Below are positions 17,543 through 25,343 of a stretch of DNA of 45,191 nucleotides, piece by piece. A program made the translations under genes and the position numbers. The stretch lies in assembly GCA_007125585.1 (NCBI GenBank), contig SLCY01000012.1, positions 73,627 through 118,817 of the forward strand. Reading direction: 5' to 3'. The notes below the pieces were generated by a model that searched no databases, was not told where the DNA came from, and was given only the letters and a program-made list of their open reading frames with translations. Origin of the DNA: Bacteroidales bacterium (lineage in GTDB: Bacteria > Bacteroidota > Bacteroidia > Bacteroidales > UBA7960). Positions within the stretch are counted from its first letter, which is position 1. The number at the start of each line of letters is the position of its first letter.

Positions 17543-17610
17543 CGCTTTCACATGATTTTTTTTCATTCGTCTGTGTGTAATTTCGAACGAAAAAAAATCA
17601 TGTATATTTG
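17543..17610 (+). repeat. Promoter repeat, copy C (rseC promoter)
   Basis: Core 17564-17609 is identical to copies A and B, and the 68-base extended form matches copy A with two mismatches. The -7 box TATATTTG is at 17603-17610. The rseC ATG at 17618 is only seven bases further, so a transcript from this promoter would be almost leaderless. Confidence 0.85.
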
Positions 17611-17617
17611 TCTTGTG

Positions 17618-18055
17618 ATGAATGCAAAAAACGCACGGCAGATCTGTCATCCCGGGGAGGTTGAGCGGATTGACGGACACAAGGTGTATGTCAGGATTGC
17701 TTCACAGGCAGCTTGCGGGCATTGCCGTGCAAAAAGCCATTGTGGCATGGCGGAGTCTGTTGATAAGGTGGTTGAAGTCGATTCAGATGATCCGTCAGGC
17801 CATTCTCCCGGCCAGCAGGTCGAAATTGTTCTCGAGCGTTCGTTGGGTTACAAGGCATTGCTGATTGGCTATATACTCCCTTTCCTGATACTGCTCGGCA
17901 GCTTGTTTGCAGTGTATTTCATCACCGGCAATGAAGGCCTTGCGGCCCTGATCGCCGTGGCATTGATGGCACCTTATTATGCGTTCCTTTACCGTTATCG
18001 GGAAAAACTTCGCAAAACATTCCATTTTTCGATCAGACAACCCCCTGTAATGTAA
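17618..18055 (+). CDS. rseC: RseC/SoxR-reducing system family protein
   Basis: A 145-residue inner-membrane protein of the RseC family, often encoded next to rnf genes and linked to electron transfer from Rnf (for example reduction of SoxR iron-sulfur clusters). The N-terminal domain carries the Cys set of the family in CGHCRAKSHCG (C-x-x-C-x-x-x-x-C). Two membrane helices follow (about 84-104 and 107-125), with a basic cytosolic tail. The start at 17618 is chosen because upstream in-frame codons translate two promoter repeats. It lies 430 bases before rnfB in the same direction and reads as the lead gene of the rnf region, though rnfB also has its own -7 box. Confidence 0.88.
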   Translation: MNAKNARQICHPGEVERIDGHKVYVRIASQAACGHCRAKSHCGMAESVDKVVEVDSDDPSGHSPGQQVEIVLERSLGYKALLIGYILPFLILLGSLFAVYFITGNEGLAALIAVALMAPYYAFLYRYREKLRKTFHFSIRQPPVM

Positions 18056-18485
18056 CAATCACCAATACAGGATCCATCCTTTCTATGCAACGAACTCCGT
18101 CGATGGGAGCAAACCGCCACATCAGCCCCCGACCCCCTGTCGTGCTAACCAATAAACAGTATCCGGAACCCCAGACTTAAAAACAATTCCATCTTCATCC
18201 TCCACCCCAGCCTTAGCCTACACCTCACGATCAACCTTCAATGTTGAAAACCAAATTTAGAGTTGTTCTAAACAAGATTCTATATTGTTGGTTATCAGAT
18301 GTCTTGTTTATCATGATGTTGTTTGGGCTATACAGGGTGTTGAAATACAGCAAGTTCTAACTTTTTAAAAATCCTCCTTTTTGGGTGCCGTTTTCATTAT
18401 GTTTTCTATTTTTGCCCATTGTTGGGTGTTTATTGTTTAACAACTGTGCATTGTATTCTTTCATTCACTAATAAAACCTGGAACA
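18056..18485 (+). other. 430-base gap between rseC and rnfB
   Basis: The first half is C-rich and has no convincing gene. Two short hairpins can form: TTTAGA/TCTAAA (18256-18272) and AAACAAGA/TCTTGTTT (18270-18309). They share three bases, so both cannot form fully at once. A -7 box follows at 18407-18414. On the minus strand a short open stretch of about 30 codons exists near 18130-18220, but with no good start, so I do not call a gene. Confidence 0.4.
18407..18414 (+). promoter_or_regulatory. -7 box of the rnf operon
   Basis: TATTTTTG matches TAnnTTTG, about 70 bases before the rnfB GTG start. The -33 region is T-rich without a clear TTTG at 19 bases. It suggests the rnf genes can be transcribed independently of rseC. 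Confidence 0.5.
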
Positions 18486-19370
18486 GTGACCGAATTTTTG
18501 AATGAAATCACGTTATTTTCTGTTATCTCTTTGGGTGCTATCGGTGGTGTGGCAGCGATTGTCCTGTATATGGTGGCGCAAAAATTCAAGGTGATAGAGG
18601 ATCCGCGCATTGATAAGGTTGAGGAGTTACTGCCGGGGGCCAATTGTGGTGGTTGTGGCTTGGCTGGTTGCAGGGCATTGGCAGAAGCCATCGTGAAGGC
18701 AGAAAGTCTCGAAGGGTTTAACTGTCCGCCCGGGGGGAATGATGTCATGCAGGATATTGCCAAAGCCATGGGTTGGGAAGCCGGGGAGAAGACACCCATG
18801 ATCGCGGTGGTGCGCTGCAATGGTACACGGGAGTTTGCCCCGCCAAAAGTCCGCTATGAAGGTCTGATGACCTGTGCCTTTGCCCATAGCCTTTTTGCCG
18901 GTGAAGGCGGATGTCCTTACGGCTGCCTTGGCTGTGGCGATTGTGTAGAAGCTTGCAACTTCGACGCCATGTACATGGACCAGGAAACCGGGCTGCCTGT
19001 GATCCTTGATGACAAATGTGTTGCCTGCGGCGCTTGTGTAAAAGAATGTCCGCGCAATATCATCGAAATGCGTAAAAAAGGGAAAAAAGACCGGCGCATT
19101 TTTGTTTCATGTATCAACGAGGAAAAAGGAGGGCTGGCGCGCAAAAACTGTAAAGTGGCCTGTATCGGCTGTGGAAGATGTGTAAAAGAATGCAAGTTCG
19201 ACGCCATTTCCATGGAAAACAACCTGGCATACATCGATTTTGAAAAATGTACGCTTTGCCGTAAATGTCCACCAGTATGTCCCACCAACGCCATCCATGA
19301 ACTGAACTTCCCGCCGAGGAAACAAAAAGCCGAGAAGGCTGCGGCCAAAGAGAAAGAGCCGGGGGAGTGA
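18486..19370 (+). CDS. rnfB: Rnf complex iron-sulfur subunit RnfB
   Basis: Electron-carrying subunit of the Rnf complex, which couples ferredoxin:NAD+ electron transfer to Na+ or H+ pumping. The 294 residues show one N-terminal membrane helix (~9-30), the RnfB-specific cluster motif GANCGGCGLAGC with a later Cys, and several ferredoxin-type CxxCxxC motifs (CGDCVEAC, CVACGACVKECP, CIGCGRCVKEC, CTLCRKCPPVCP). The C-terminal tail is Lys/Glu/Ala rich. A GTG start is used; it places the helix correctly. It opens the gene order B-C-D-G-E-A typical of Bacteroidota and Clostridia-like rnf operons. Confidence 0.95.
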   Translation: MTEFLNEITLFSVISLGAIGGVAAIVLYMVAQKFKVIEDPRIDKVEELLPGANCGGCGLAGCRALAEAIVKAESLEGFNCPPGGNDVMQDIAKAMGWEAGEKTPMIAVVRCNGTREFAPPKVRYEGLMTCAFAHSLFAGEGGCPYGCLGCGDCVEACNFDAMYMDQETGLPVILDDKCVACGACVKECPRNIIEMRKKGKKDRRIFVSCINEEKGGLARKNCKVACIGCGRCVKECKFDAISMENNLAYIDFEKCTLCRKCPPVCPTNAIHELNFPPRKQKAEKAAAKEKEPGE

Positions 19371-19382
19371 TGAGGAGAGGAA

Positions 19383-19486
19383 GGTACGATGGAACGAAGG
19401 AACGTAGGAACGAAGGAACGATGGAACGAAAGAACGATAGAACGAAAGAACGATGGAACGAAAGAACGATGGAACGATGGAGCGAT
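19383..19486 (+). repeat. 8-bp tandem repeat array between rnfB and rnfC
   Basis: Thirteen consecutive 8-base units of the form GGAACGAW, with G/A exchange at position 1 and few other changes. Minus-strand frames through it give repetitive Ser/Phe/Arg-Val-Pro peptides that are artefacts. The array lies 12 bases after rnfB and ends 48 bases before rnfC. Confidence 0.9.
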
Positions 19487-19534
19487 GGGACTGGGAAATG
19501 CTGAATGCATGTTGAACCAAAACAGATGTAACAA

Positions 19535-20863
19535 TTGAAAACTTTTGTCATGGGAGGTGTTCATCCTCCGGAAAATAAGTTTGCGGAAAAGCGGTCTGTT
19601 GAACGTCTGGAACCACCGAAGTCGGTTGCGATCCCCTTATCCCAGCATTTGGGTGCACCAGCAAAGGCTGTTGTTGGAAAAGGTGACAAGGTTCAGGCCG
19701 GCCAGCTTATTGCCAAGGGAGAAGCCTTTATTTCAGCGAATATCCACGCCTCCGTTTCAGGAACGGTGGCAAAAATTGATGGGGTGATCGATGCAAGCGG
19801 CTATCGTAAAAAAGCCATATTGATCAATGTGGAAGGGGATGAATGGGCAGAAGGGATTGAAAGGGATGAAAGCCTTATTGAGGACAGTAACCTGACTGCT
19901 GAAGAAATCATCAAAAAGGTTTATGACAAAGGCATCGTGGGGATGGGTGGCGCAACCTTCCCTTCCCATGTGAAGCTGAAGGTCCCCAAAGGAAAAAAAG
20001 CCGAATATTTGATCATTAACGGGGTGGAATGTGAGCCATGCCTTACCGCTGATCATCGCCTGATGATGGAGAAAGGGCAAGAGATCATGGTGGGTGCAAG
20101 TCTGCAAATGAAAGCCCTTGGCGTCGACAAAGCCATTATCGGTATCGAGAATAATAAACCGGATGCGATCGCCCACTTGTCTAAGATCGCTGCCGGTTAT
20201 CCCGGAATTTCGGTGGAGCCACTGAAAGTTAAATATCCACAGGGTGCTGAAAAACAATTGATAAAGGCATTGGTCAACAGGGAGGTGCCGTCCGGGAAAT
20301 TACCGATAGAGGTGGGTTGCGTGGTACACAACGTCGGAACTGCTTTTGCAGTGTACGAGGCTGTTCAGAAAAATAAGCCGTTGATAGAACGTGTTGTAAC
20401 GGTTTCCGGTAGTTCAGTAAAGAAACCATCAAACTTTATGGTGCGTATCGGAACCCCCGTGGCAGAACTGATTGAGGCGGCGGGTGGCCTTCCTGACGAT
20501 ACAGGCAAGGTGGTCAACGGTGGCCCCATGATGGGCAAGGCACTCAACGACCTGAATGTGCCAGTTACAAAAGGTACGTCAGGTATCCTGATCTTTACTG
20601 AAAAAGAGTCATCCAGGCCTCCTGAACAAAACTGTATCCGCTGTGCCAGGTGCCTCACCATCTGTCCCATGGGCCTTGAACCATACCTGCTGTCATCACT
20701 TGCTGAAAAACAACGCTTTCAGGACTGTGAGGATGAACGCATTATGGACTGCATGGAATGTGGCTCCTGCCTGTATATATGCCCGTCAGGAAAACCTTTG
20801 CTCGACCATATCAGGGTTGGCAAAAACCGTGTGGGACAGATGATCCGTGAGCGATCCGGGTAG
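19535..20863 (+). CDS. rnfC: Rnf complex subunit RnfC
   Basis: NADH/FMN-binding peripheral subunit of Rnf, 442 residues. A TTG start is chosen because it gives MKTFVMGGVHPPENK, matching the family N-terminus; an in-frame stop lies just upstream, and the alternative ATG at 19550 would cut into that motif. Features include a biotinyl-lipoyl-like N-terminal domain, GIVGMGGATFPSHVK and NGVECEPCLTADHR (FMN/NADH site, NuoF-like), an SLBB-like stretch, and two C-terminal [4Fe-4S] motifs (CIRCARCLTICP and CMECGSCLYICPS). Both intergenic spacers flanking the gene carry 8-bp tandem arrays. Confidence 0.95.
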   Translation: MKTFVMGGVHPPENKFAEKRSVERLEPPKSVAIPLSQHLGAPAKAVVGKGDKVQAGQLIAKGEAFISANIHASVSGTVAKIDGVIDASGYRKKAILINVEGDEWAEGIERDESLIEDSNLTAEEIIKKVYDKGIVGMGGATFPSHVKLKVPKGKKAEYLIINGVECEPCLTADHRLMMEKGQEIMVGASLQMKALGVDKAIIGIENNKPDAIAHLSKIAAGYPGISVEPLKVKYPQGAEKQLIKALVNREVPSGKLPIEVGCVVHNVGTAFAVYEAVQKNKPLIERVVTVSGSSVKKPSNFMVRIGTPVAELIEAAGGLPDDTGKVVNGGPMMGKALNDLNVPVTKGTSGILIFTEKESSRPPEQNCIRCARCLTICPMGLEPYLLSSLAEKQRFQDCEDERIMDCMECGSCLYICPSGKPLLDHIRVGKNRVGQMIRERSG

Positions 20864-20874
20864 GGTTGGTTTTT

Positions 20875-20938
20875 GGGACGATGGAACGAAAGAGCGATGG
20901 AACGAAGGAGCGATGGAACGAAAGAACGATGGAAGAAT
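20875..20938 (+). repeat. 8-bp tandem repeat array between rnfC and rnfD
   Basis: Eight units of the same GGAACGAW repeat seen between rnfB and rnfC, on the same strand, starting 11 bases after rnfC. The last unit is degenerate. The two arrays make direct repeats on either side of rnfC. Confidence 0.88.
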
Positions 20939-20985
20939 GGGAATGATCTTTTGCAACAAACAATAGGAAACTTTACTAGACAAAG

Positions 20986-21984
20986 ATGAAAGCATTAACT
21001 GTTTCGGGGTCGCCCCATTTTCATACAGAGCAGTCGGTGAGCAAGATCATGTATGGTGTGGTTTTTTCCCTCGTACCTGCCATGCTGGTGTCGTTTTACT
21101 TTTTTGGTTTGCCTGCCATACTGATAACACTCACTGCGGTGGTTTCCTGCATGGCTTTTGAATTTATCATTCAGAAATATCTGATCAAAGGGCCATTGAC
21201 CATTTTTGACGGTTCTGCCATGATCACTGGTGTGTTGCTGGCATTCAATGTGCCCGCCAACTTGCCGTTCGGACTGGTTGTTATAGGTTCGGCCGTTGCC
21301 ATCGGCATGGGCAAAATGACTTTCGGTGGATTGGGAAAGAACCCATTTAACCCGGCCCTGGTGGGAAGGGTCTTTCTGATGATCTCTTTCCCTGTGCAGA
21401 TGACAACCTACCCCGAACCAACCGCTTTCACTACAAAACTGACAGACGCCGTTACTGGCCCAACCCCTTTGACGATTATAAAGGACGGTGTGGGCCGCGG
21501 TGAAAGTATCTCTTCCCTGATGATGCAAATCCCTGATTACATGAACTTGATGATGGGGAACCTTGGGGGGTCTGTCGGTGAAATATCTGCCATCGCATTG
21601 ATCCTTGGTGGCATATATATGCTTCTCCGGAAGATCATTTCCTGGCATACACCGGTTGCCTTTCTTGGTTCAGCAGCGGCATTTTCCGCGATATTCTGGC
21701 TTATACAACCGGAGGTCTACCCCGATCCTGTGTTTCACCTGTTTACGGGGGGGCTGATGCTGGGTGCCATCTATATGGCCACCGACTATGCCACCAGTCC
21801 GATGGCACCGCGTGGCATGATATTGTTCGGTGTTGGCTGTGGCCTGCTGACCATCATCATCCGCCTTTTTGGTGCCTATCCTGAAGGAGTGGCATTTTCC
21901 ATATTGATCATGAATGCCTTTGTGCCACTGATAAACCGTGCTTTTAAACCGAAAAGATTTGGGGAGGAGGTAAAAAATGGCTAA
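20986..21984 (+). CDS. rnfD: Rnf complex membrane subunit RnfD
   Basis: Integral membrane subunit, 332 residues with about eight to ten hydrophobic helices, homologous to NqrB. The covalent FMN attachment region is seen as TDAVTGPTPLT (about residue 160), with the Thr in the position that binds flavin via phosphoester. Conserved GKNPFNPALVGRVFL and HLFTGGLMLGAIYMATDYATSP motifs are present. Its 3' end overlaps rnfG by eight bases, so the two are translationally coupled. Confidence 0.95.
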   Translation: MKALTVSGSPHFHTEQSVSKIMYGVVFSLVPAMLVSFYFFGLPAILITLTAVVSCMAFEFIIQKYLIKGPLTIFDGSAMITGVLLAFNVPANLPFGLVVIGSAVAIGMGKMTFGGLGKNPFNPALVGRVFLMISFPVQMTTYPEPTAFTTKLTDAVTGPTPLTIIKDGVGRGESISSLMMQIPDYMNLMMGNLGGSVGEISAIALILGGIYMLLRKIISWHTPVAFLGSAAAFSAIFWLIQPEVYPDPVFHLFTGGLMLGAIYMATDYATSPMAPRGMILFGVGCGLLTIIIRLFGAYPEGVAFSILIMNAFVPLINRAFKPKRFGEEVKNG

Positions 21985-22573
21985 AAGAGAATCAACATTC
22001 CTGAACATGGTGATGACCCTGGTGATTGTTGCAGTTGCTGCTTCGTTCACGCTGGCAACAGTGTACAATTTTACCAAGGGCCCCATCGAGTTGGCCCGTG
22101 AAGCCGCCCGGCAGGAAGCGATCGGAAAGGTGTTGCCTGACTTTGATGAGCTGAGGACAGAATATATTATGCCCGTCACAGGCAGGGACTCTTTGGAATT
22201 TAACCTGGCATACAAAGATGGCCAGCTTGTTGGTGTGGCGGTAGCGACCTATACGGCCATGGGCTACAGCGGCAGGATAAGGGCCATGGTGGGATTTACG
22301 CCCGGGGGAGAGATCATCGATGTGGTCCATCTCGAACATGCAGAAACCCCCGGCCTGGGCGACAAGATCGAAAAAGACAAATCAGACTGGAGCGATCAGT
22401 TCCAGGGTTTTGATCCCAGGGAAGAAACGCTGAAAATAAAACAAGATGGTGGCAACATCGATGCAATCACAGCAGCCACCATTACCGCCAGGGCTTATTG
22501 CGATGCCATCGACAGGGCATTCCAAACCTTCGATGCCAATCACCCCAACCTTATCAACAAAGAAAAAGAATAA
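21977..22573 (+). CDS. rnfG: Rnf complex flavin subunit RnfG
   Basis: The protein is 198 residues, with one N-terminal membrane helix (~12-32) and a periplasmic FMN-binding domain, homologous to NqrC. The flavin attachment motif near the C-terminus reads DAITAATITA, where the usual sequence is S/T-G-A-T-x-T; here Ala replaces the Gly, but the acceptor Thr is kept. It overlaps rnfD at its start and is three bases from rnfE. Passes electrons within the Rnf complex on the outer face of the membrane. Confidence 0.93.
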   Translation: MAKRESTFLNMVMTLVIVAVAASFTLATVYNFTKGPIELAREAARQEAIGKVLPDFDELRTEYIMPVTGRDSLEFNLAYKDGQLVGVAVATYTAMGYSGRIRAMVGFTPGGEIIDVVHLEHAETPGLGDKIEKDKSDWSDQFQGFDPREETLKIKQDGGNIDAITAATITARAYCDAIDRAFQTFDANHPNLINKEKE

Positions 22574-22576
22574 GCT

Positions 22577-23173
22577 ATGGGACAATTACAGAATTTTACA
22601 AAAGGGTTTATCAGGGAGAATCCGGTTTTTGTATTGCTCCTGGGACTATGTCCGGCACTGGGTGTTACCACTTCTGCTTTTAATGGCCTCGGCATGGGGC
22701 TTGCCACCACATTTGTGCTTGTTTCGTCAAATATCGTGGTTTCCCTCATCAAAAACCTGATCCCCACAAAGGTCAGGATCCCCTCCTTCATTGTGGTGAT
22801 CGCCTCTTTTGTGACCATCACCGAACTGGTGATGGAAGCTTTTTTGCCTGCCCTGTTCGAAGCATTGGGCCTCTTTATCCCCCTTATCGTGGTTAACTGC
22901 CTTGTGATGGGAAGGGCAGAGGCCTTTGCAAGCAAGAACAACACCTGGAGCGCCATCATTGACGGACTCGGTATGGGCCTTGGATTTGCCTTCGCACTGA
23001 CAATACTGGGCGGCCTGAGAGAAATCCTCGGCGCAGGTGAGATCTTCGGATGGTCCATATTTGCCGGCGACGGCATGCTTGTGTTCGTGCTGGCTCCGGG
23101 TGCCTTTATAGGCCTTGGATACCTGGTGGCACTCAACAACATTGTAAAAAAGAAACTTGACCAAAACGCGTAG
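22577..23173 (+). CDS. rnfE: Rnf complex membrane subunit RnfE
   Basis: The protein is 198 residues with six predicted helices, homologous to NqrD. Typical sequence: [40 protein letters not shown] and [26 protein letters not shown]. Together with RnfA it forms the membrane core that binds the iron-sulfur cluster between half-helices (Cys in GLCPALGVT and VVNCLVMG). Tightly packed between rnfG and rnfA (3 and 2 bases). Confidence 0.95.
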   Translation: MGQLQNFTKGFIRENPVFVLLLGLCPALGVTTSAFNGLGMGLATTFVLVSSNIVVSLIKNLIPTKVRIPSFIVVIASFVTITELVMEAFLPALFEALGLFIPLIVVNCLVMGRAEAFASKNNTWSAIIDGLGMGLGFAFALTILGGLREILGAGEIFGWSIFAGDGMLVFVLAPGAFIGLGYLVALNNIVKKKLDQNA

Positions 23174-23175
23174 CC

Positions 23176-23754
23176 ATGGAATATATCATCATTATCATAG
23201 GGGCCGTATTCGTCAATAACATTGTATTGGCCCAGTTTCTGGGGATTTGCCCCTACCTGGGGGTGTCTGCCCGTGTGTCTACCTCCGTTGGCATGTCAGG
23301 TGCCGTGATGTTTGTGATGACCCTGGCCACCCTGGTTACTTTTTTGATCTTTCATTACATCCTTGTTCCCTTGAATATCGAATACCTCCAGACCATTTCC
23401 TATATCCTGGTGGTTGCATCACTGGTACAGATGGTGGAGATTATTCTGAAAAAGGTGAGCCCGGCATTGTACCAGGCGTTGGGTATCTTTCTGCCCCTGA
23501 TCGTTACCAACTGCGCCATCCTGGGTGTCACCATCCTCTCAGTCAGGGAGGATTTCGGGTTTAACCTCCTGGAAGGGGTTGTATTTGCTGTTGGTAACGC
23601 CCTTGGCTTCGCCCTGACGATCATCCTCTTTGCCGGCATCAGGGAACACCTCGACCTGATGGATGTCCCAAAAGGGATGAGAGGTGCACCGGCAGCACTC
23701 GTAGTAGCCGGTATCCTGGCACTGGCCTTCATGGGTTTCGCAAACCTGGTCTGA
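23176..23754 (+). CDS. rnfA: Rnf complex membrane subunit RnfA
   Basis: The protein is 192 residues with six helices, homologous to NqrE and inverted relative to RnfE. Signature stretches: FVNNIVLAQFLGICPYLGVS and PLIVTNCAILGV, whose Cys residues pair with those of RnfE to bind the membrane cluster. It is the last gene of the operon. It converges on the dihydropyrimidinase gene with a 72-base gap that shows no clear terminator. Confidence 0.95.
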   Translation: MEYIIIIIGAVFVNNIVLAQFLGICPYLGVSARVSTSVGMSGAVMFVMTLATLVTFLIFHYILVPLNIEYLQTISYILVVASLVQMVEIILKKVSPALYQALGIFLPLIVTNCAILGVTILSVREDFGFNLLEGVVFAVGNALGFALTIILFAGIREHLDLMDVPKGMRGAPAALVVAGILALAFMGFANLV

Positions 23755-23826
23755 TTGGCAGGTCCCGGAAACTCCCCGATCCATAACATCATTGGAGGGG
23801 CCCCTATGGTGGATGTATATAAGTTT

Positions 23827-25215
23827 TCAAGCCCCCGGTCCCCCAAATAAAGTGCGTTTCAAAAACTGCCCGTGAGGAGCCCCTGTCAATTTCCCATCTT
23901 CTGCCACGATCTGTCCTTTTGAAACAACCATGTTGGGATGCCCCCTGGTCTTTGTCCCTTCATAAATGTTGACGTCGCTGTTTTGATGATGGGTCGAGGC
24001 TGATATCATCCTCATTGCCAACGGATCCCAGATCACCAGATCGGCATCAGACCCTTCGGCTATCACCCCTTTTTGAGGGTATAACCCAAAAATTTTTGCC
24101 GGTTGTGTGGCACAGCGATCCACAAATTGCTGGCGGCTGATTCTGCCCTCCAACACCCCAAAGGTGTAAAGCAATGCCAGGCGGTGCTCCACGCCACCGG
24201 CACCATTGGCGATCCTGCGGAAATCTTCTTTGCCTGCTTGCTTTTGCTCCATGAAGAAAGGGCAGTGGTCGGTACCCACCACCTGTATCGTCTTGTCCTG
24301 TAAAGCTTGCCAGAGTGCGTCCCGGTCTTTTTCCGATCTGAGCGGCGGACTCAGCACATAAGGCGCAGCTGCTTCAAAAGGTCCATCGTATAGAGAAACA
24401 TCCAACAGCAGGTGATGGACGCAGACCTCCGCCATAACAGGCTGACCTTTATTTTGTGCCTTCCTTATGTGTTCAAGGGATTGTGCGGCAGAGACATGTA
24501 CGATATATAAGGGGCAAGCGGTTTTTTCGGCAACGGAAATGGCTTTCTCCACCGCCCTGCTTTCAGTATGCGGCGGACGGCTAACCGGATGGGAAGCTGG
24601 GCCGAGCTGTCCGGAAAATGCCAGCTCACGGCGTAACATTTCGATCTCATCACCCGTTTCACAGTGTACGGTTACCATCCCACCGGAACGGGCAACTACC
24701 CCCATCACCTTTTCCATCACCTCATCATCAATACCAATGGCCCCTTTGTAAGCCATGTACAGCTTGAAAGAGGGCAGCCCGGCCTTGACACAGGCCCTGA
24801 TCTCATCAGCCGTCGTATCTGTCCACTCCACCGGACTCACGTGGAAGCTGTAGTCTGCCATGCTCCCCTCCGCCTCACGGTGCCGGCAGGTAAGCGCCCC
24901 GGTGAGTGACACGCCTCTTGAGGGGGTGACAAAATCAATAAGGGTGGTCGTGCCACCCATCAGTGCTGCCCTGCTGCCGGTATAGAAATCATCGGATGAA
25001 CGGCCTGCCCCTGTGGGGAGACTCATGTGCACGTGGGGGTCTACCCCCCCCGGAAAAACCAGCATGCCCGTTGCATCTATCATTTTTACAGACGGTCCGG
25101 CAGGTAAGGGAATGTTTTTCGCAATACGTTCAATGCTGCGACCGCAAACAAGAATGTCAGCCAACAACTCTCTGTCAGCATTCACGATCGTGCCATTTTT
25201 TATCAACAGCTTCAT
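23827..25215 (-). CDS. Dihydropyrimidinase / HyuA-like cyclic amide hydrolase
   Basis: Zinc amidohydrolase of 462 residues that opens cyclic amides such as dihydropyrimidines or hydantoins. The start at 25215 gives MKLLIKNGTIVNAD, the usual family start; the longer frame is not supported. Metal-site motifs: GGVDPHVHM, the carboxylated Lys in SFKLYMAYKG, VTVHCE, LYIVHVSA and GTDHCPF. It resembles E. coli HyuA (phenylhydantoinase) of the purine-catabolism region, and other genes of that type occur at 37963-45191. A role in the same nitrogen-salvage route is possible but not proved. Promoter at 25240-25280 belongs to the dispersed promoter family. Confidence 0.88.
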   Translation of the reverse strand: MKLLIKNGTIVNADRELLADILVCGRSIERIAKNIPLPAGPSVKMIDATGMLVFPGGVDPHVHMSLPTGAGRSSDDFYTGSRAALMGGTTTLIDFVTPSRGVSLTGALTCRHREAEGSMADYSFHVSPVEWTDTTADEIRACVKAGLPSFKLYMAYKGAIGIDDEVMEKVMGVVARSGGMVTVHCETGDEIEMLRRELAFSGQLGPASHPVSRPPHTESRAVEKAISVAEKTACPLYIVHVSAAQSLEHIRKAQNKGQPVMAEVCVHHLLLDVSLYDGPFEAAAPYVLSPPLRSEKDRDALWQALQDKTIQVVGTDHCPFFMEQKQAGKEDFRRIANGAGGVEHRLALLYTFGVLEGRISRQQFVDRCATQPAKIFGLYPQKGVIAEGSDADLVIWDPLAMRMISASTHHQNSDVNIYEGTKTRGHPNMVVSKGQIVAEDGKLTGAPHGQFLKRTLFGGPGA

Positions 25216-25239
25216 AGATCCGGCTTTTATGTTGATCCA

Positions 25240-25280
25240 CAAATTTACATGACATTTTTTAATCGAGACGCAGACTGATG
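25240..25280 (-). promoter_or_regulatory. Dihydropyrimidinase promoter, member E of the promoter family
   Basis: On the minus strand: CATCAGTCTGCGTC, a 19-base spacer, then TAAATTTG (25240-25247). The layout equals that of the trkA promoter, with the same distance between the GTCTG element and the -7 box, but identity is lower. The ATG lies 25 bases downstream. Confidence 0.6.
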
Positions 25281-25343
25281 AACCGGCCATTGACCTGATC
25301 GTACATCCAGGTGGATGGTCATTGGTTGGCAGGAACCAAAGGA

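Noticed and set aside
17318-17680. Minus-strand open frame of 120 codons containing the peptide NIHDFFSFEITHRRM twice
   Set aside because: It is the reverse translation of promoter copies B and C; the same peptide appears antisense at copy A. It has no protein-like features.
19383-19486. CRISPR-like array
   Set aside because: The units are 8 bases and directly adjacent with no spacers, and no cas genes are present.
18917-19564. Minus-strand frames of up to 215 codons with repeated Ser-Phe-His-Arg-Ser-Phe-Val-Pro
   Set aside because: They arise from the 8-bp tandem array and from the antisense of rnfB.
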